Positions 1-5,932 of a stretch of DNA of 9,401 nucleotides are shown piece by piece (positions within the stretch are counted from its first letter, which is position 1; each line of letters starts with the position of its first letter). The stretch is taken from the NCBI GenBank assembly GCA_003529305.1, contig DPWC01000005.1:1-9401 (forward strand), given 5' to 3'. The position numbers and the translations under genes are program-made. The notes under the pieces are model-generated. The model was given only the letters and a program-made list of their open reading frames with translations, did not search any database and had not been told where the DNA came from. Origin of the DNA: Actinomycetota bacterium (GTDB taxonomy: Bacteria; Actinomycetota; Actinomycetes; UBA12327).

Positions 1-1064
1 TTCTTGATCGCATCTTGGTGCGATCCAGAGAACGCGGTGTAGACCAGATCGCCCACATAGGGGTGACGCTCATGCACCGGCAGCTGGTTGCAGTACTCCA
101 CCGTGCGACGAATCTCGTCAATGCCCGTGAAGTCGATCATCGGATCAATGCCTTGCGAAAAGAGGTTTAGGCCCAGCGTTACTAAGCACACATTGCCGGT
201 GCGTTCACCATTGCCGAACAGGCAGCCCTCAATGCGATCCGCGCCAGCCAGGTAGCCCAGTTCGGCCGCTGCCACCGCCGTACCACGGTCATTGTGGGGG
301 TGCAGCGACAAGATGACATTGTCGCGATACGCCAAGTGGCGATGCATCCATTCGACTTGGTCGGCATACACATTGGGTGTGGCCATCTCCACTGTGGCAG
401 GCAGGTTCACGATGACTTTTCGGTCAGCAGTGGGCTGCCAGATGTCATTGACAGCGTTACAGACCTCGGCGGCGTATTCCAGTTCAGTCCCGGTGAAGGA
501 CTCCGGTGAATACTCAAACATCACATGAGAATCGCCCGACATCTCGTCGGCGTACTTCTGCACGAGGCGAGCGCCCTGCAAAGCAATGTCCTTGACGGCA
601 TCCCGATCCGCGTTGAACACCACCCGGCGCTGCAGTGTGGAAGTGGAGTTGTACACATGCACGATAGCGCGATCACTGCCGGCGATGGATTCGAAGGTTC
701 GCTCAATGAGGTGGTCGCGAGCCTGCGTCAACACCTGAATAGTGACATCGTCGGGAATTTTGTCGCCTTCGATCAGTTCGCGAACGAAGTCAAAGTCGGT
801 CTGTGAGGCGGACGGGAAGCCGACCTCAATCTCCTTGTAGCCCATGCGTACCAACAGCTCGAACATGCGCATCTTGCGAGCCGGTGTCATGGGGTCAATC
901 AAGGCTTGATTGCCATCACGCAGGTCCACCGAGGACCACAGCGGAGCTCGGTCCATCACTCGTGATGGCCAGGTGCGGTCCGGCAGATCAATGGCCGCAA
1001 ATGGTGTGTATTTGCCGATGGGCATACCACTGGGAGTTTGCTGAGAATCAGTACTGCGGTTCAT
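1..1064 (-). CDS. leuA: 2-isopropylmalate synthase, 3' end beyond the window
   Basis: Catalyses the first committed step of leucine synthesis, condensing acetyl-CoA with 2-oxoisovalerate to 2-isopropylmalate in the cytoplasm. The 354 visible codons cover the N-terminal extension and most of the TIM-barrel catalytic domain. Visible motifs are PIGKYTPF (residues 15-22), the family signature DLRDGNQ (47-53) with the catalytic Arg49 and metal-binding Asp50, the metal-ligand motif HPHND (255-259), and GNGERTGN (284-291). The long N-terminus and the WSSVDLRDGNQALIDPM region are typical of the actinobacterial LeuA type, which is usually about 560-640 residues. The C-terminal leucine-feedback domain lies outside the window. 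The ATG at 1064-1062 is chosen because AGGAG (1078-1074) lies 9 nt upstream and the frame stays open to the window edge. Expression is probably controlled by the leucine leader upstream. Identity is secure from the motifs; only the 3' part is unseen. Confidence 0.97.
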   Translation of the reverse strand, partial: MNRSTDSQQTPSGMPIGKYTPFAAIDLPDRTWPSRVMDRAPLWSSVDLRDGNQALIDPMTPARKMRMFELLVRMGYKEIEVGFPSASQTDFDFVRELIEGDKIPDDVTIQVLTQARDHLIERTFESIAGSDRAIVHVYNSTSTLQRRVVFNADRDAVKDIALQGARLVQKYADEMSGDSHVMFEYSPESFTGTELEYAAEVCNAVNDIWQPTADRKVIVNLPATVEMATPNVYADQVEWMHRHLAYRDNVILSLHPHNDRGTAVAAAELGYLAGADRIEGCLFGNGERTGNVCLVTLGLNLFSQGIDPMIDFTGIDEIRRTVEYCNQLPVHERHPYVGDLVYTAFSGSHQDAIK

Positions 1065-1073
1065 GGAAGGTCT

Positions 1074-1078
1074 CTCCT
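1074..1078 (-). promoter_or_regulatory. leuA Shine-Dalgarno sequence
   Basis: AGGAG lies 9 nt before the leuA ATG and fixes that start. It matters because the adjoining bases 1074-1069 (GAGACC) can pair with GGTCTC in the upstream attenuator loop and stem edge, so ribosome access could be blocked by a pseudoknot. Confidence 0.8.
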
Positions 1079-1122
1079 GGCGAGTCTGGGGCGATCAGGG
1101 CTCGACCGGCAACGCTGAACCA

Positions 1123-1161
1123 CCGCGACGGGGAGACCGGCCTCAGTAGGCCCCGTCGCGG
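1123..1161 (-). promoter_or_regulatory. attenuator hairpin, perfect 11-bp stem
   Basis: The arm CCGCGACGGGG (1161-1151) is perfectly complementary to CCCCGTCGCGG (1133-1123), with a 17-nt loop. The 5' arm lies inside the leader peptide's last codons, so an elongating or stalled ribosome melts it. The loop carries the leader stop codon and the GGTCT that can pair near the leuA ribosome binding site. A competing pairing exists: GCGGCG in the first leader codons (1185-1180) can pair with CGCCGC (1163-1158), which includes part of the 5' arm. The hairpin is seen directly; its regulatory role is inferred. Confidence 0.88.
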
Positions 1162-1187
1162 CGAAGAAGCAGGAGCGACCGCCGCAT
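1143..1187 (-). CDS. leucine leader peptide (14 residues)
   Basis: A short ORF reads MRRSLLLLRRDGAY and ends in TGA (1145-1143). Four consecutive leucine codons, CTC CTG CTT CTT, occupy 1175-1164. The gene directly downstream makes the first dedicated enzyme of leucine synthesis, so this is almost certainly an attenuation leader whose translation reports charged tRNA-Leu supply. The Leu run ends two bases before the 5' arm of the hairpin, and the stop codon lies in the hairpin loop, which is the expected geometry for attenuation. No Shine-Dalgarno sequence precedes the ATG. A -10-like TAGTCT lies 6 nt upstream of the A of the ATG, so the mRNA may start at this codon and be translated leaderless, which is common in Actinobacteria. 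The ATG is only 9 nt past the protease stop codon. Confidence 0.9.
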   Translation of the reverse strand: MRRSLLLLRRDGAY

Positions 1188-1193
1188 GCGCAA

Positions 1194-1225
1194 AGACTAC
1201 ACCACGCTCAGTGTGCGCACCGAGG
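1194..1225 (-). promoter_or_regulatory. candidate leuA promoter overlapping the protease 3' end
   Basis: TAGTCT at 1199-1194 fits the T-A-n-n-n-T pattern of a -10 box and lies 6 nt before the A of the leader ATG (1187), giving a leaderless transcript. Its first three bases are the TAG stop codon of the protease gene. A -35 element, if present, lies around 1223-1217 in GC-rich sequence and is a poor match to consensus. The transcript could instead arise upstream by read-through. Confidence 0.4.
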
Positions 1226-3239
1226 TGTTCTGGGCGGCATTGCCGGCGTCACCGGCAAAGTGCACGCGATAGCGCACCGTGCCGCGGCTCGACCCGGCGA
1301 TGCTGAAGGAATACTTGCCCTGCGAAACCGTCTTGGTCGACTTCACCGCTGCCCAGCGCGTACCCGTCCAGCGCTGCAGTACCAGAGTCAGGCCCACGCG
1401 ATGCGGTGTCACCACGCCGCCCCAAGTCACTCTCTGACCCACGAAGACGCGCGATCGCGAAAGCGTCGATGAGATAGCCGGACGCACCGCGACTGTGCGG
1501 TAAGCGGACCATGCTGGCGCCTGTCCCATGAAGGCCGGGAAGTACCACATGTAGGCCGCAGAATATTTCGGATACTGCACACACGAGGCCGTCCCGGTGG
1601 CAGAAGTAGTCACCGAGCACACGCGCTTCCACCCACCGGAATACACCTGTAGTTCGACAGGTCGCAGTTGAGCCGAGCCAGTCACTGACAGGGATGTTGA
1701 CAGCGTGAGCGCTGAGCCGGCGGTGATCGTGCTGGCCGAGCGCGTCAACGACAGCGACGAAGTACTTGGTGCCACCGGTGACCCCGCCACGGCTGCGGCC
1801 GCGTCCACGATGCCGCCAGTGACCGTGCGCCCCGACAGGGACGGCAGCGGCCGCACGGTGCTGAGCAGTCGAGTCTTCAGCGCTGCCTTCGAGATTCCCG
1901 GCACGGCCGAGGTCACCAAAGCGGCGACCCCAGTAACAAAGGGCGTGGCCATGGAGGTGCCGTCAAGAAAGGTCAGCTGCTGATTGGGGTAGTCGCTGAT
2001 AATGCTCGCGCCCGGAGCCGCCACATCCACAGAGGATGCACCGTAGTTCGAAAAGGAAGTCAGTGTGCCGCGATTATCCACGGCCGCCACCGCAACGATG
2101 TTCGCGGAAGAAAATGACGCGGGATACTCCGGACAGTTCGCGTTAGCGGCCTCGCTAGCCGTGCCGCAACCGGCCACGGAAAAATCGTTGTTGTCGCCGA
2201 CGCCGTCTCCCCCACCATTGCCAGCAGCGGCCACAACGAGCAGGCCAGAGGCGTCGATGGCTGCTTTGAGTGCGGAGTCGTAGCCGGTTCCGCCCAGGCT
2301 CATGTTGGCGATCGTTGCTCCGTTTTGTTCCGCGTAGGCCAGTGCATCGATCACTGTGGTGGTGTCACCACCGGAGCATCCGATGGTCTTCAAGGGCATG
2401 ATCGTGACGCTTGGTGCGACTCCCACCACACCCAAGGTATTTCGGCGCGCACCGATGATTCCGGACACATGCGTGCCGTGGAAATCCTCATCTGAGGTAT
2501 CGGAGCAGGTGGTGTTGTCATACAGCGAGTTGTCATTGTTCAGGAAGTCCCAGCCATGGACATCGTCAATGAAGCCGTTGCCGTCGTCATCAATGCCGTT
2601 GCCGGGAATCTCCCCAGAGTTTGTCCAAATGCCTGCCGAAAGGTCAGGGTGCGCGATGTCTACGCCGGTGTCGATGACGGCCACCACTGTTGAAGCTGAA
2701 CCAGTCCCTGATGGAAGTGCCCACGCCCCCTGGGCATTCACATCCACTCCCGGAGCTCCTGCCGAGGAGTACCCCTGTTCGGGTACCTGGCCGGTATTGC
2801 TCAAGCCCCACTGGTTGGGTTCATACGAATCGGTCATCGCGCGATAGCGGAACACTGGTTGGGCGGTAGCCACTCGAGGGTCGGCCCGAAGTGCCGCCAC
2901 CGTCTCGTTCACCGTGGCACCTGCGGGCACCGCCACCGATTCCGCCCGGGGCACCAAGGGCAGAGTGCGCAGCGAACGAACACCAACATCTGCGCGAACA
3001 ATGCGGCGCGAGCCCGTGGAGACGCCGGCTTTCCATCGCACGAGAACCTTGTTGGCGACCACAGCATCATCAGCGGCCGAGGACACCCGCGTGGGCAGTC
3101 TCGTCAGCGTCGTTGCGCCGTCGCGCGCGAGAGCCTTGGCGCCACCTGCTGGTGCTGCGATGGCCGATGGGCCGCTGACCAGCCCGACAACAGTCAAGGC
3201 GGCGATGGTGGCAACAAGGGAGGCCGAGGTGCGTGACAC
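1197..3239 (-). CDS. secreted subtilisin-like serine protease (S8 family) with C-terminal Ig-like domains
   Basis: A predicted exported endopeptidase of 680 residues. Residues 1-29 form a Sec signal peptide: an Arg near the start, a hydrophobic core of the SLVATIAALTVVGLV type, and likely cleavage near AIA-APA. Residues 60-135 resemble a subtilase propeptide that folds the enzyme and is then removed. The catalytic domain (about 140-485) has the full triad: Asp190 in VIDTGVD, His254 in HGTHVSG and Ser429 in GTSMATP, with oxyanion Asn341 in AAGN. An Asp-rich insert, NGIDDDGNGFIDD (215-227), looks calcium-binding. The tail (about 490-680) forms two beta-rich, Ig-like repeats of about 85 residues each; no LPxTG or membrane anchor is seen. 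The GTG at 3239-3237 is preferred because GGGAGG lies 7 nt upstream and the signal peptide then starts correctly; an in-frame ATG at 3305 would add 22 non-signal residues. The substrate is unknown. It is not functionally linked to its neighbours era and leuA. Confidence 0.95.
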   Translation of the reverse strand: MSRTSASLVATIAALTVVGLVSGPSAIAAPAGGAKALARDGATTLTRLPTRVSSAADDAVVANKVLVRWKAGVSTGSRRIVRADVGVRSLRTLPLVPRAESVAVPAGATVNETVAALRADPRVATAQPVFRYRAMTDSYEPNQWGLSNTGQVPEQGYSSAGAPGVDVNAQGAWALPSGTGSASTVVAVIDTGVDIAHPDLSAGIWTNSGEIPGNGIDDDGNGFIDDVHGWDFLNNDNSLYDNTTCSDTSDEDFHGTHVSGIIGARRNTLGVVGVAPSVTIMPLKTIGCSGGDTTTVIDALAYAEQNGATIANMSLGGTGYDSALKAAIDASGLLVVAAAGNGGGDGVGDNNDFSVAGCGTASEAANANCPEYPASFSSANIVAVAAVDNRGTLTSFSNYGASSVDVAAPGASIISDYPNQQLTFLDGTSMATPFVTGVAALVTSAVPGISKAALKTRLLSTVRPLPSLSGRTVTGGIVDAAAAVAGSPVAPSTSSLSLTRSASTITAGSALTLSTSLSVTGSAQLRPVELQVYSGGWKRVCSVTTSATGTASCVQYPKYSAAYMWYFPAFMGQAPAWSAYRTVAVRPAISSTLSRSRVFVGQRVTWGGVVTPHRVGLTLVLQRWTGTRWAAVKSTKTVSQGKYSFSIAGSSRGTVRYRVHFAGDAGNAAQNTSVRTLSVV

Positions 3240-3246
3240 GCTGGCG

Positions 3247-3252
3247 CCTCCC
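3247..3252 (-). promoter_or_regulatory. protease Shine-Dalgarno sequence
   Basis: GGGAGG ends 7 nt before the GTG at 3239-3237. It decides the start in favour of GTG over the upstream in-frame ATG at 3305, which has no comparable site. Confidence 0.8.
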
Positions 3253-3294
3253 GTCCCTGTCTGGAGCCGGCAGCTGGCACCGGTTCTCCCGGGG

Positions 3295-3323
3295 TATATC
3301 GGCATTCTCCCGCCTGAGGTGAA
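3295..3323 (-). promoter_or_regulatory. weak candidate promoter of the protease gene
   Basis: TTCACC (3323-3318) and GATATA (3300-3295) are separated by 17 nt in the gap between era and the protease gene. Each hexamer matches consensus only partly, but GATATAC is the only A/T-rich spot in the gap. The -35 overlaps the 3' edge of the post-era hairpin. A transcript starting near 3288 would have a leader of about 50 nt carrying the GGGAGG site. Confidence 0.3.
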
Positions 3324-3355
3324 GCCCGGTCCAGACCGAACGACACCGGGTCACC
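3318..3355 (-). terminator. hairpin downstream of era, possible terminator or 3'-end processing site
   Basis: GGTGA and CCCGGT (3355-3345) pair with ACCGGG (3330-3325) and TCACC (3322-3318). This gives an 11-bp stem interrupted by a 2-nt bulge (CT at 3324-3323), with a 14-nt loop. It starts 6 nt after the era stop codon. No run of T follows on the transcribed strand, so it is not a classical intrinsic terminator, although U-less hairpins are often proposed as transcript ends in high-GC Actinobacteria. Confidence 0.45.
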
Positions 3356-3361
3356 AAGCCG

Positions 3362-4276
3362 TTAGAAACCCAAGCGCCGCAACTGTTTGGGGTCTCGTTG
3401 CCAGTCCTTGGCCACCTTGACCCGCAGATCCAGGTGAACGGGGGTACCCACGATCGCCTCAATCTGGGTACGCGCGGCGGTGCCCACCTGCTTGAGTCGT
3501 GCGCCCGCCCGCCCGATCACGATGGCCTTCTGCGACTCGCGCTCAACGAACAACACCGCTGACACATCCGTGAGTGGCCGGGCAGCGGGTCGGTCTTCCC
3601 GCGCGCAGACCTCCTGCACCACCACGGCCAGAGAGTGCGGCAATTCGTCCCGCACGCCTTCCAAGGCTGCCTCTCTGATCAACTCGGCGATGCGTTGATC
3701 TTGCGAGTCGTCGCTGAGCTGTCCGTCAGGGAACAGCTCCGGCCCCTCGGGCAACCGCGCGATGAGCAGATCCCTGAGCAAGTCAATCTGTTCACCGCGC
3801 ACTGCCGAGATCGGAACAATCTCGTCCCACTCAATGCCGCATTCGCGGCCGAGCTCCTGCACCGCCAGCAACTGCGCGGCCAACTGCTCGCGATCCACGC
3901 GATCGCATTTGGTCACCACCGCAATCTTGGGTGTGCGAGTCAGCGATTCCAGCTCGCGCAGGATGAAGCGATCGCCCGGACCGGGTTTCTCATCGGCGGG
4001 AACACAGAAAGTCAGCACATCAACATCGGCCCAGCTCTCGCGGACCAGATCATTGAGCCGCTGGCCCAGCAGGGTGCGCGGCCGGTGCACCCCCGGGGTG
4101 TCCACCAGAACCAACTGCGCCTGCGGCACCGTGACGATTCCTCGAATCGCGTGACGCGTGGTCTGCGGTCGACTTGAAGTGATGGCGACCTTCTGGCCGA
4201 CCAAAGCATTGGTCAGCGTTGACTTGCCCGTGTTGGGTCGACCCACGATGCAGGCAAAGCCGCTGCGATGGCTCAC
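3362..4276 (-). CDS. era: GTPase Era, 30S ribosomal subunit assembly factor
   Basis: Era binds the 3' end of 16S rRNA and assists late maturation of the 30S subunit; it is cytoplasmic and partly membrane-associated. The 304-residue length is normal. The GTPase domain shows the P-loop GRPNTGKST (12-20), switch I TSSRPQTTR (33-41), DTPG (59-62), TKCD (122-125) in place of the commoner NKxD, and SA (157-158). The C-terminal type-2 KH domain (about 215-300) carries VIGRAGARLK (253-262). The start is GTG at 4276-4274, overlapping the TGA of the preceding gene as GTGA. AGGAG at 4292-4288 is 11 nt upstream, so coupling probably adds to initiation. It is the last gene of the ribosome-maturation cluster with ybeY, phoH and rsmE, with which it is commonly linked. 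Confidence 0.98.
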   Translation of the reverse strand: MSHRSGFACIVGRPNTGKSTLTNALVGQKVAITSSRPQTTRHAIRGIVTVPQAQLVLVDTPGVHRPRTLLGQRLNDLVRESWADVDVLTFCVPADEKPGPGDRFILRELESLTRTPKIAVVTKCDRVDREQLAAQLLAVQELGRECGIEWDEIVPISAVRGEQIDLLRDLLIARLPEGPELFPDGQLSDDSQDQRIAELIREAALEGVRDELPHSLAVVVQEVCAREDRPAARPLTDVSAVLFVERESQKAIVIGRAGARLKQVGTAARTQIEAIVGTPVHLDLRVKVAKDWQRDPKQLRRLGF

Positions 4277-4641
4277 AGAGCGACGATCTCCTGCACTTGA
4301 CCGTCGACTCCGGCACGCACCACCACGGCACCAGCCACCGCCAGTTCACGAAGGACGGCCAGATCGTCATCACCGATGGCGTCAACCTGAGTACTCACCG
4401 CCGCACCTTCCAGAGCCTTAGCGCCGCTGGCAACAGCCGCCGCCACTGCGGCTTGGATCGCGGTCAAGTTCAGCGAGGACAGCGCCACCGTGGTTGCGGC
4501 ATAGGTGCGGCCCGTCTCGTCCCGCACCGCCGCACCTTCAACAGCGCCGGTGCGCACCCGCGAACTGCGCGCAAGGGTGACCAACTTGGCATCCTCGTCG
4601 GACACCTCGATCCGCCCTTGAGTGGGCTCAGCGTCGGCCAT
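4273..4641 (-). CDS. cytidine-deaminase-like protein lacking zinc ligands
   Basis: A 122-residue protein in the position where many Actinobacteria have a small cytidine-deaminase-like gene between the CBS gene and era. The fold pattern is recognisable: an N-terminal helix (DEDAKLVTLARSS), a strand with GAVEGAAVRDETGRTYAA (about 32-49), then a helix with LNLTAIQAAVAAAVASGAKA (about 56-75) where real deaminases have the CAERTAI helix. The catalytic Cys/His-Ala-Glu and the PCxxC zinc site are absent, and there is no cysteine in the protein, so it is unlikely to deaminate cytidine. It may be a structural or binding relative; the function is unknown. ATG 4641-4639 has GGAG (4651-4648) 6 nt upstream. 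It overlaps the end of the CBS gene by 14 nt and the start of era by 4 nt, so it is tightly coupled to both. Confidence 0.82.
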   Translation of the reverse strand: MADAEPTQGRIEVSDEDAKLVTLARSSRVRTGAVEGAAVRDETGRTYAATTVALSSLNLTAIQAAVAAAVASGAKALEGAAVSTQVDAIGDDDLAVLRELAVAGAVVVRAGVDGQVQEIVAL

Positions 4642-5932
4642 CACTGACTCCGTCAAGTTGCCGCGCAGCATCACCACTGCGCGGCACCAACAACACCGAA
4701 GTGATGCGATTGCGTCGGCCTTGTCCAGACTCCGCCACCAATGAGAAACCATCGATCTCCACTGTGGAGCCCGCGATCGGCACCAAACCCAGCCGTTCAG
4801 CGAGCAGGCCACCGACTGTGTCGACCTCATCGTCGAACTGCATTCCAACGATTTCGGCGAAGTCATCAAGGGGAAGGCGCGCTGAGACCCGCACGGTGCC
4901 GTCCTCCAGCGATTCGACATCGGCCGCACCGGTGTCGTACTCGTCGGCGATCTCACCCACAATCTCTTCCAAAATGTCTTCGATCGTGACCAGTCCAGCG
5001 GTACCGCCGTACTCGTCAACCACGACTGCCATGTGTACTCGCGCCGCCTGCATCTCGCGCAGTAGTTCATCGATGGGTTTGCTGTCGGGCACAAAGGTCA
5101 CCGGACGCATCACCGTGTCCACGCGTTCGATCGACTCAGCATCGCGATGGTCATAGGTGCGGCGCGCAACATCTTTCAAGTAGGCCAGGCCCACCACATC
5201 ATCGGGACCCTCGCCGGTCACCGGGATACGCGAGAATCCGGAACGAAGACTCAGCGACACGGCTTGCCGCAGCGTCTTGCCGCGTTCAATGGTGATCATC
5301 TCGGTACGCGGGACCATCACCTCGCGCACCACGGTGTCCCCCAGATCGAAGACCGAATGGATCATCTTGCGCTCGTCATCCTCGATGACCCGGTTGGCTT
5401 CCGCTAGGTCCACCAATTCGCGTAGTTCTGCCTCTGTGCTGAACGGGCCTTCCTTGTAGCCCTTGCCGGGGGTGATCGCGTTACCCAACAAAATCAACGC
5501 ACTGGTCAAAGGGCTCAGAAACCGGGCCAACCCACGGGCAAAGCCAGCCGTGGCAAGACCGACGCGAACCGGGTTCTGTCGCCCGACAGTTCGAGGGGCA
5601 ACGCCGACCATCACATAGTTGACCGTCGCCATGAGGACAGCAGCCCCCAATACCGACCACCAGGTCAATCCCCATTGCCGAACAAAGACATTGACCACCA
5701 GCACAGTGGCGGTCGTCATGAAACCGATGCGCAAAAACAGCAGGACATTGACATAGCGAGCCGGATCCTCGGCAACCACCAGCAGGGATGCAGCACCATG
5801 GCGCTGCTGGTCCAACAACTCCTGCGCTCGGGAAGCTCGCACTCGCGAAATCGCCGCCTCGGTGGCCGCCAAGATTCCGGCCACCACGACTAATGGGATG
5901 GCAATGACGATGAGCAGCACATTCAGCGTCAT
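4628..5932 (-). CDS. DUF21/CBS-pair/CorC-HlyC membrane protein
   Basis: A 434-residue member of the CNNM/CorC family of membrane proteins, often annotated as hemolysin-like; relatives are linked to magnesium and cobalt efflux. The N-terminal DUF21 region has about four hydrophobic segments (near residues 4-26, 57-84, 90-112 and 127-152). A cytosolic linker with EDDERKMIHSVFDL (184-197) precedes a pair of CBS domains (about 200-325), which usually bind adenine nucleotides and which include VMVPRTEM (205-212) and DEYGGTAGLVTIEDILEEIVGEI (starting at 306). A CorC_HlyC domain (about 340-418) ends the protein. ATG 5932-5930 overlaps the ybeY stop as ATGA. True haemolytic activity is not implied. 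The substrate ion cannot be read from the sequence. Confidence 0.95.
   Translation of the reverse strand: MTLNVLLIVIAIPLVVVAGILAATEAAISRVRASRAQELLDQQRHGAASLLVVAEDPARYVNVLLFLRIGFMTTATVLVVNVFVRQWGLTWWSVLGAAVLMATVNYVMVGVAPRTVGRQNPVRVGLATAGFARGLARFLSPLTSALILLGNAITPGKGYKEGPFSTEAELRELVDLAEANRVIEDDERKMIHSVFDLGDTVVREVMVPRTEMITIERGKTLRQAVSLSLRSGFSRIPVTGEGPDDVVGLAYLKDVARRTYDHRDAESIERVDTVMRPVTFVPDSKPIDELLREMQAARVHMAVVVDEYGGTAGLVTIEDILEEIVGEIADEYDTGAADVESLEDGTVRVSARLPLDDFAEIVGMQFDDEVDTVGGLLAERLGLVPIAGSTVEIDGFSLVAESGQGRRNRITSVLLVPRSGDAARQLDGVSDGRR
4648..4651 (-). promoter_or_regulatory. Shine-Dalgarno sequence of the deaminase-like gene
   Basis: GGAG lies inside the last codons of the CBS-domain gene, 6 nt before ATG 4641-4639. 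It decides that start within a long upstream-open frame and produces the 14-nt gene overlap. Confidence 0.65.

Larger units (their letters stand above)
1065..1187 (-). promoter_or_regulatory. leucine-responsive leuA mRNA leader (LEU-element-like attenuator)
   Basis: This 123-nt stretch between the protease gene and leuA holds a leader peptide with four Leu codons, a perfect 11-bp hairpin overlapping its end, and a possible pseudoknot between the hairpin loop and the leuA ribosome binding region. Seen directly: GGUCU in the loop (1138-1134) is complementary to AGACC (1073-1069), extending to 6 bp with C1133-G1074 if the stem frays by one pair. No U-tract follows the hairpin, so control of leuA translation, or Rho-dependent termination, is more likely than intrinsic termination. 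Known: a conserved pseudoknot called the LEU element was predicted by comparative genomics upstream of leuA in most Actinobacteria; this leader fits that description. Inference: ribosome position on the Leu codons decides whether the hairpin forms and whether the leuA start is accessible. Confidence 0.85.

Noticed and set aside
1065..1142. Intrinsic terminator upstream of leuA
   Set aside because: The strong hairpin is followed by GGTGGTTCAGC rather than a T-run, so a classical transcription terminator is not supported.
803..1306. Plus-strand open frame of 167 codons spanning the leuA start, the leader and the protease end
   Set aside because: It is antisense to leuA, the attenuator and the protease tail, and its composition is not protein-like. 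The minus-strand features are much better supported.
2356..2847. Long plus-strand open frame (163 codons) opposite the protease catalytic domain
   Set aside because: The minus strand encodes conserved subtilase motifs across the same stretch. The plus frame has no recognisable domain and is the usual antisense shadow in GC-rich DNA.
3240..3305. Upstream in-frame ATG of the protease at 3305
   Set aside because: It would place 22 polar residues before the signal peptide and lacks a Shine-Dalgarno sequence, whereas GTG 3239 has GGGAGG at ideal spacing.
3635..4177. Plus-strand open frame of 180 codons opposite era
   Set aside because: Era motifs on the minus strand explain the region fully; the plus frame has no ribosome binding site or family features.
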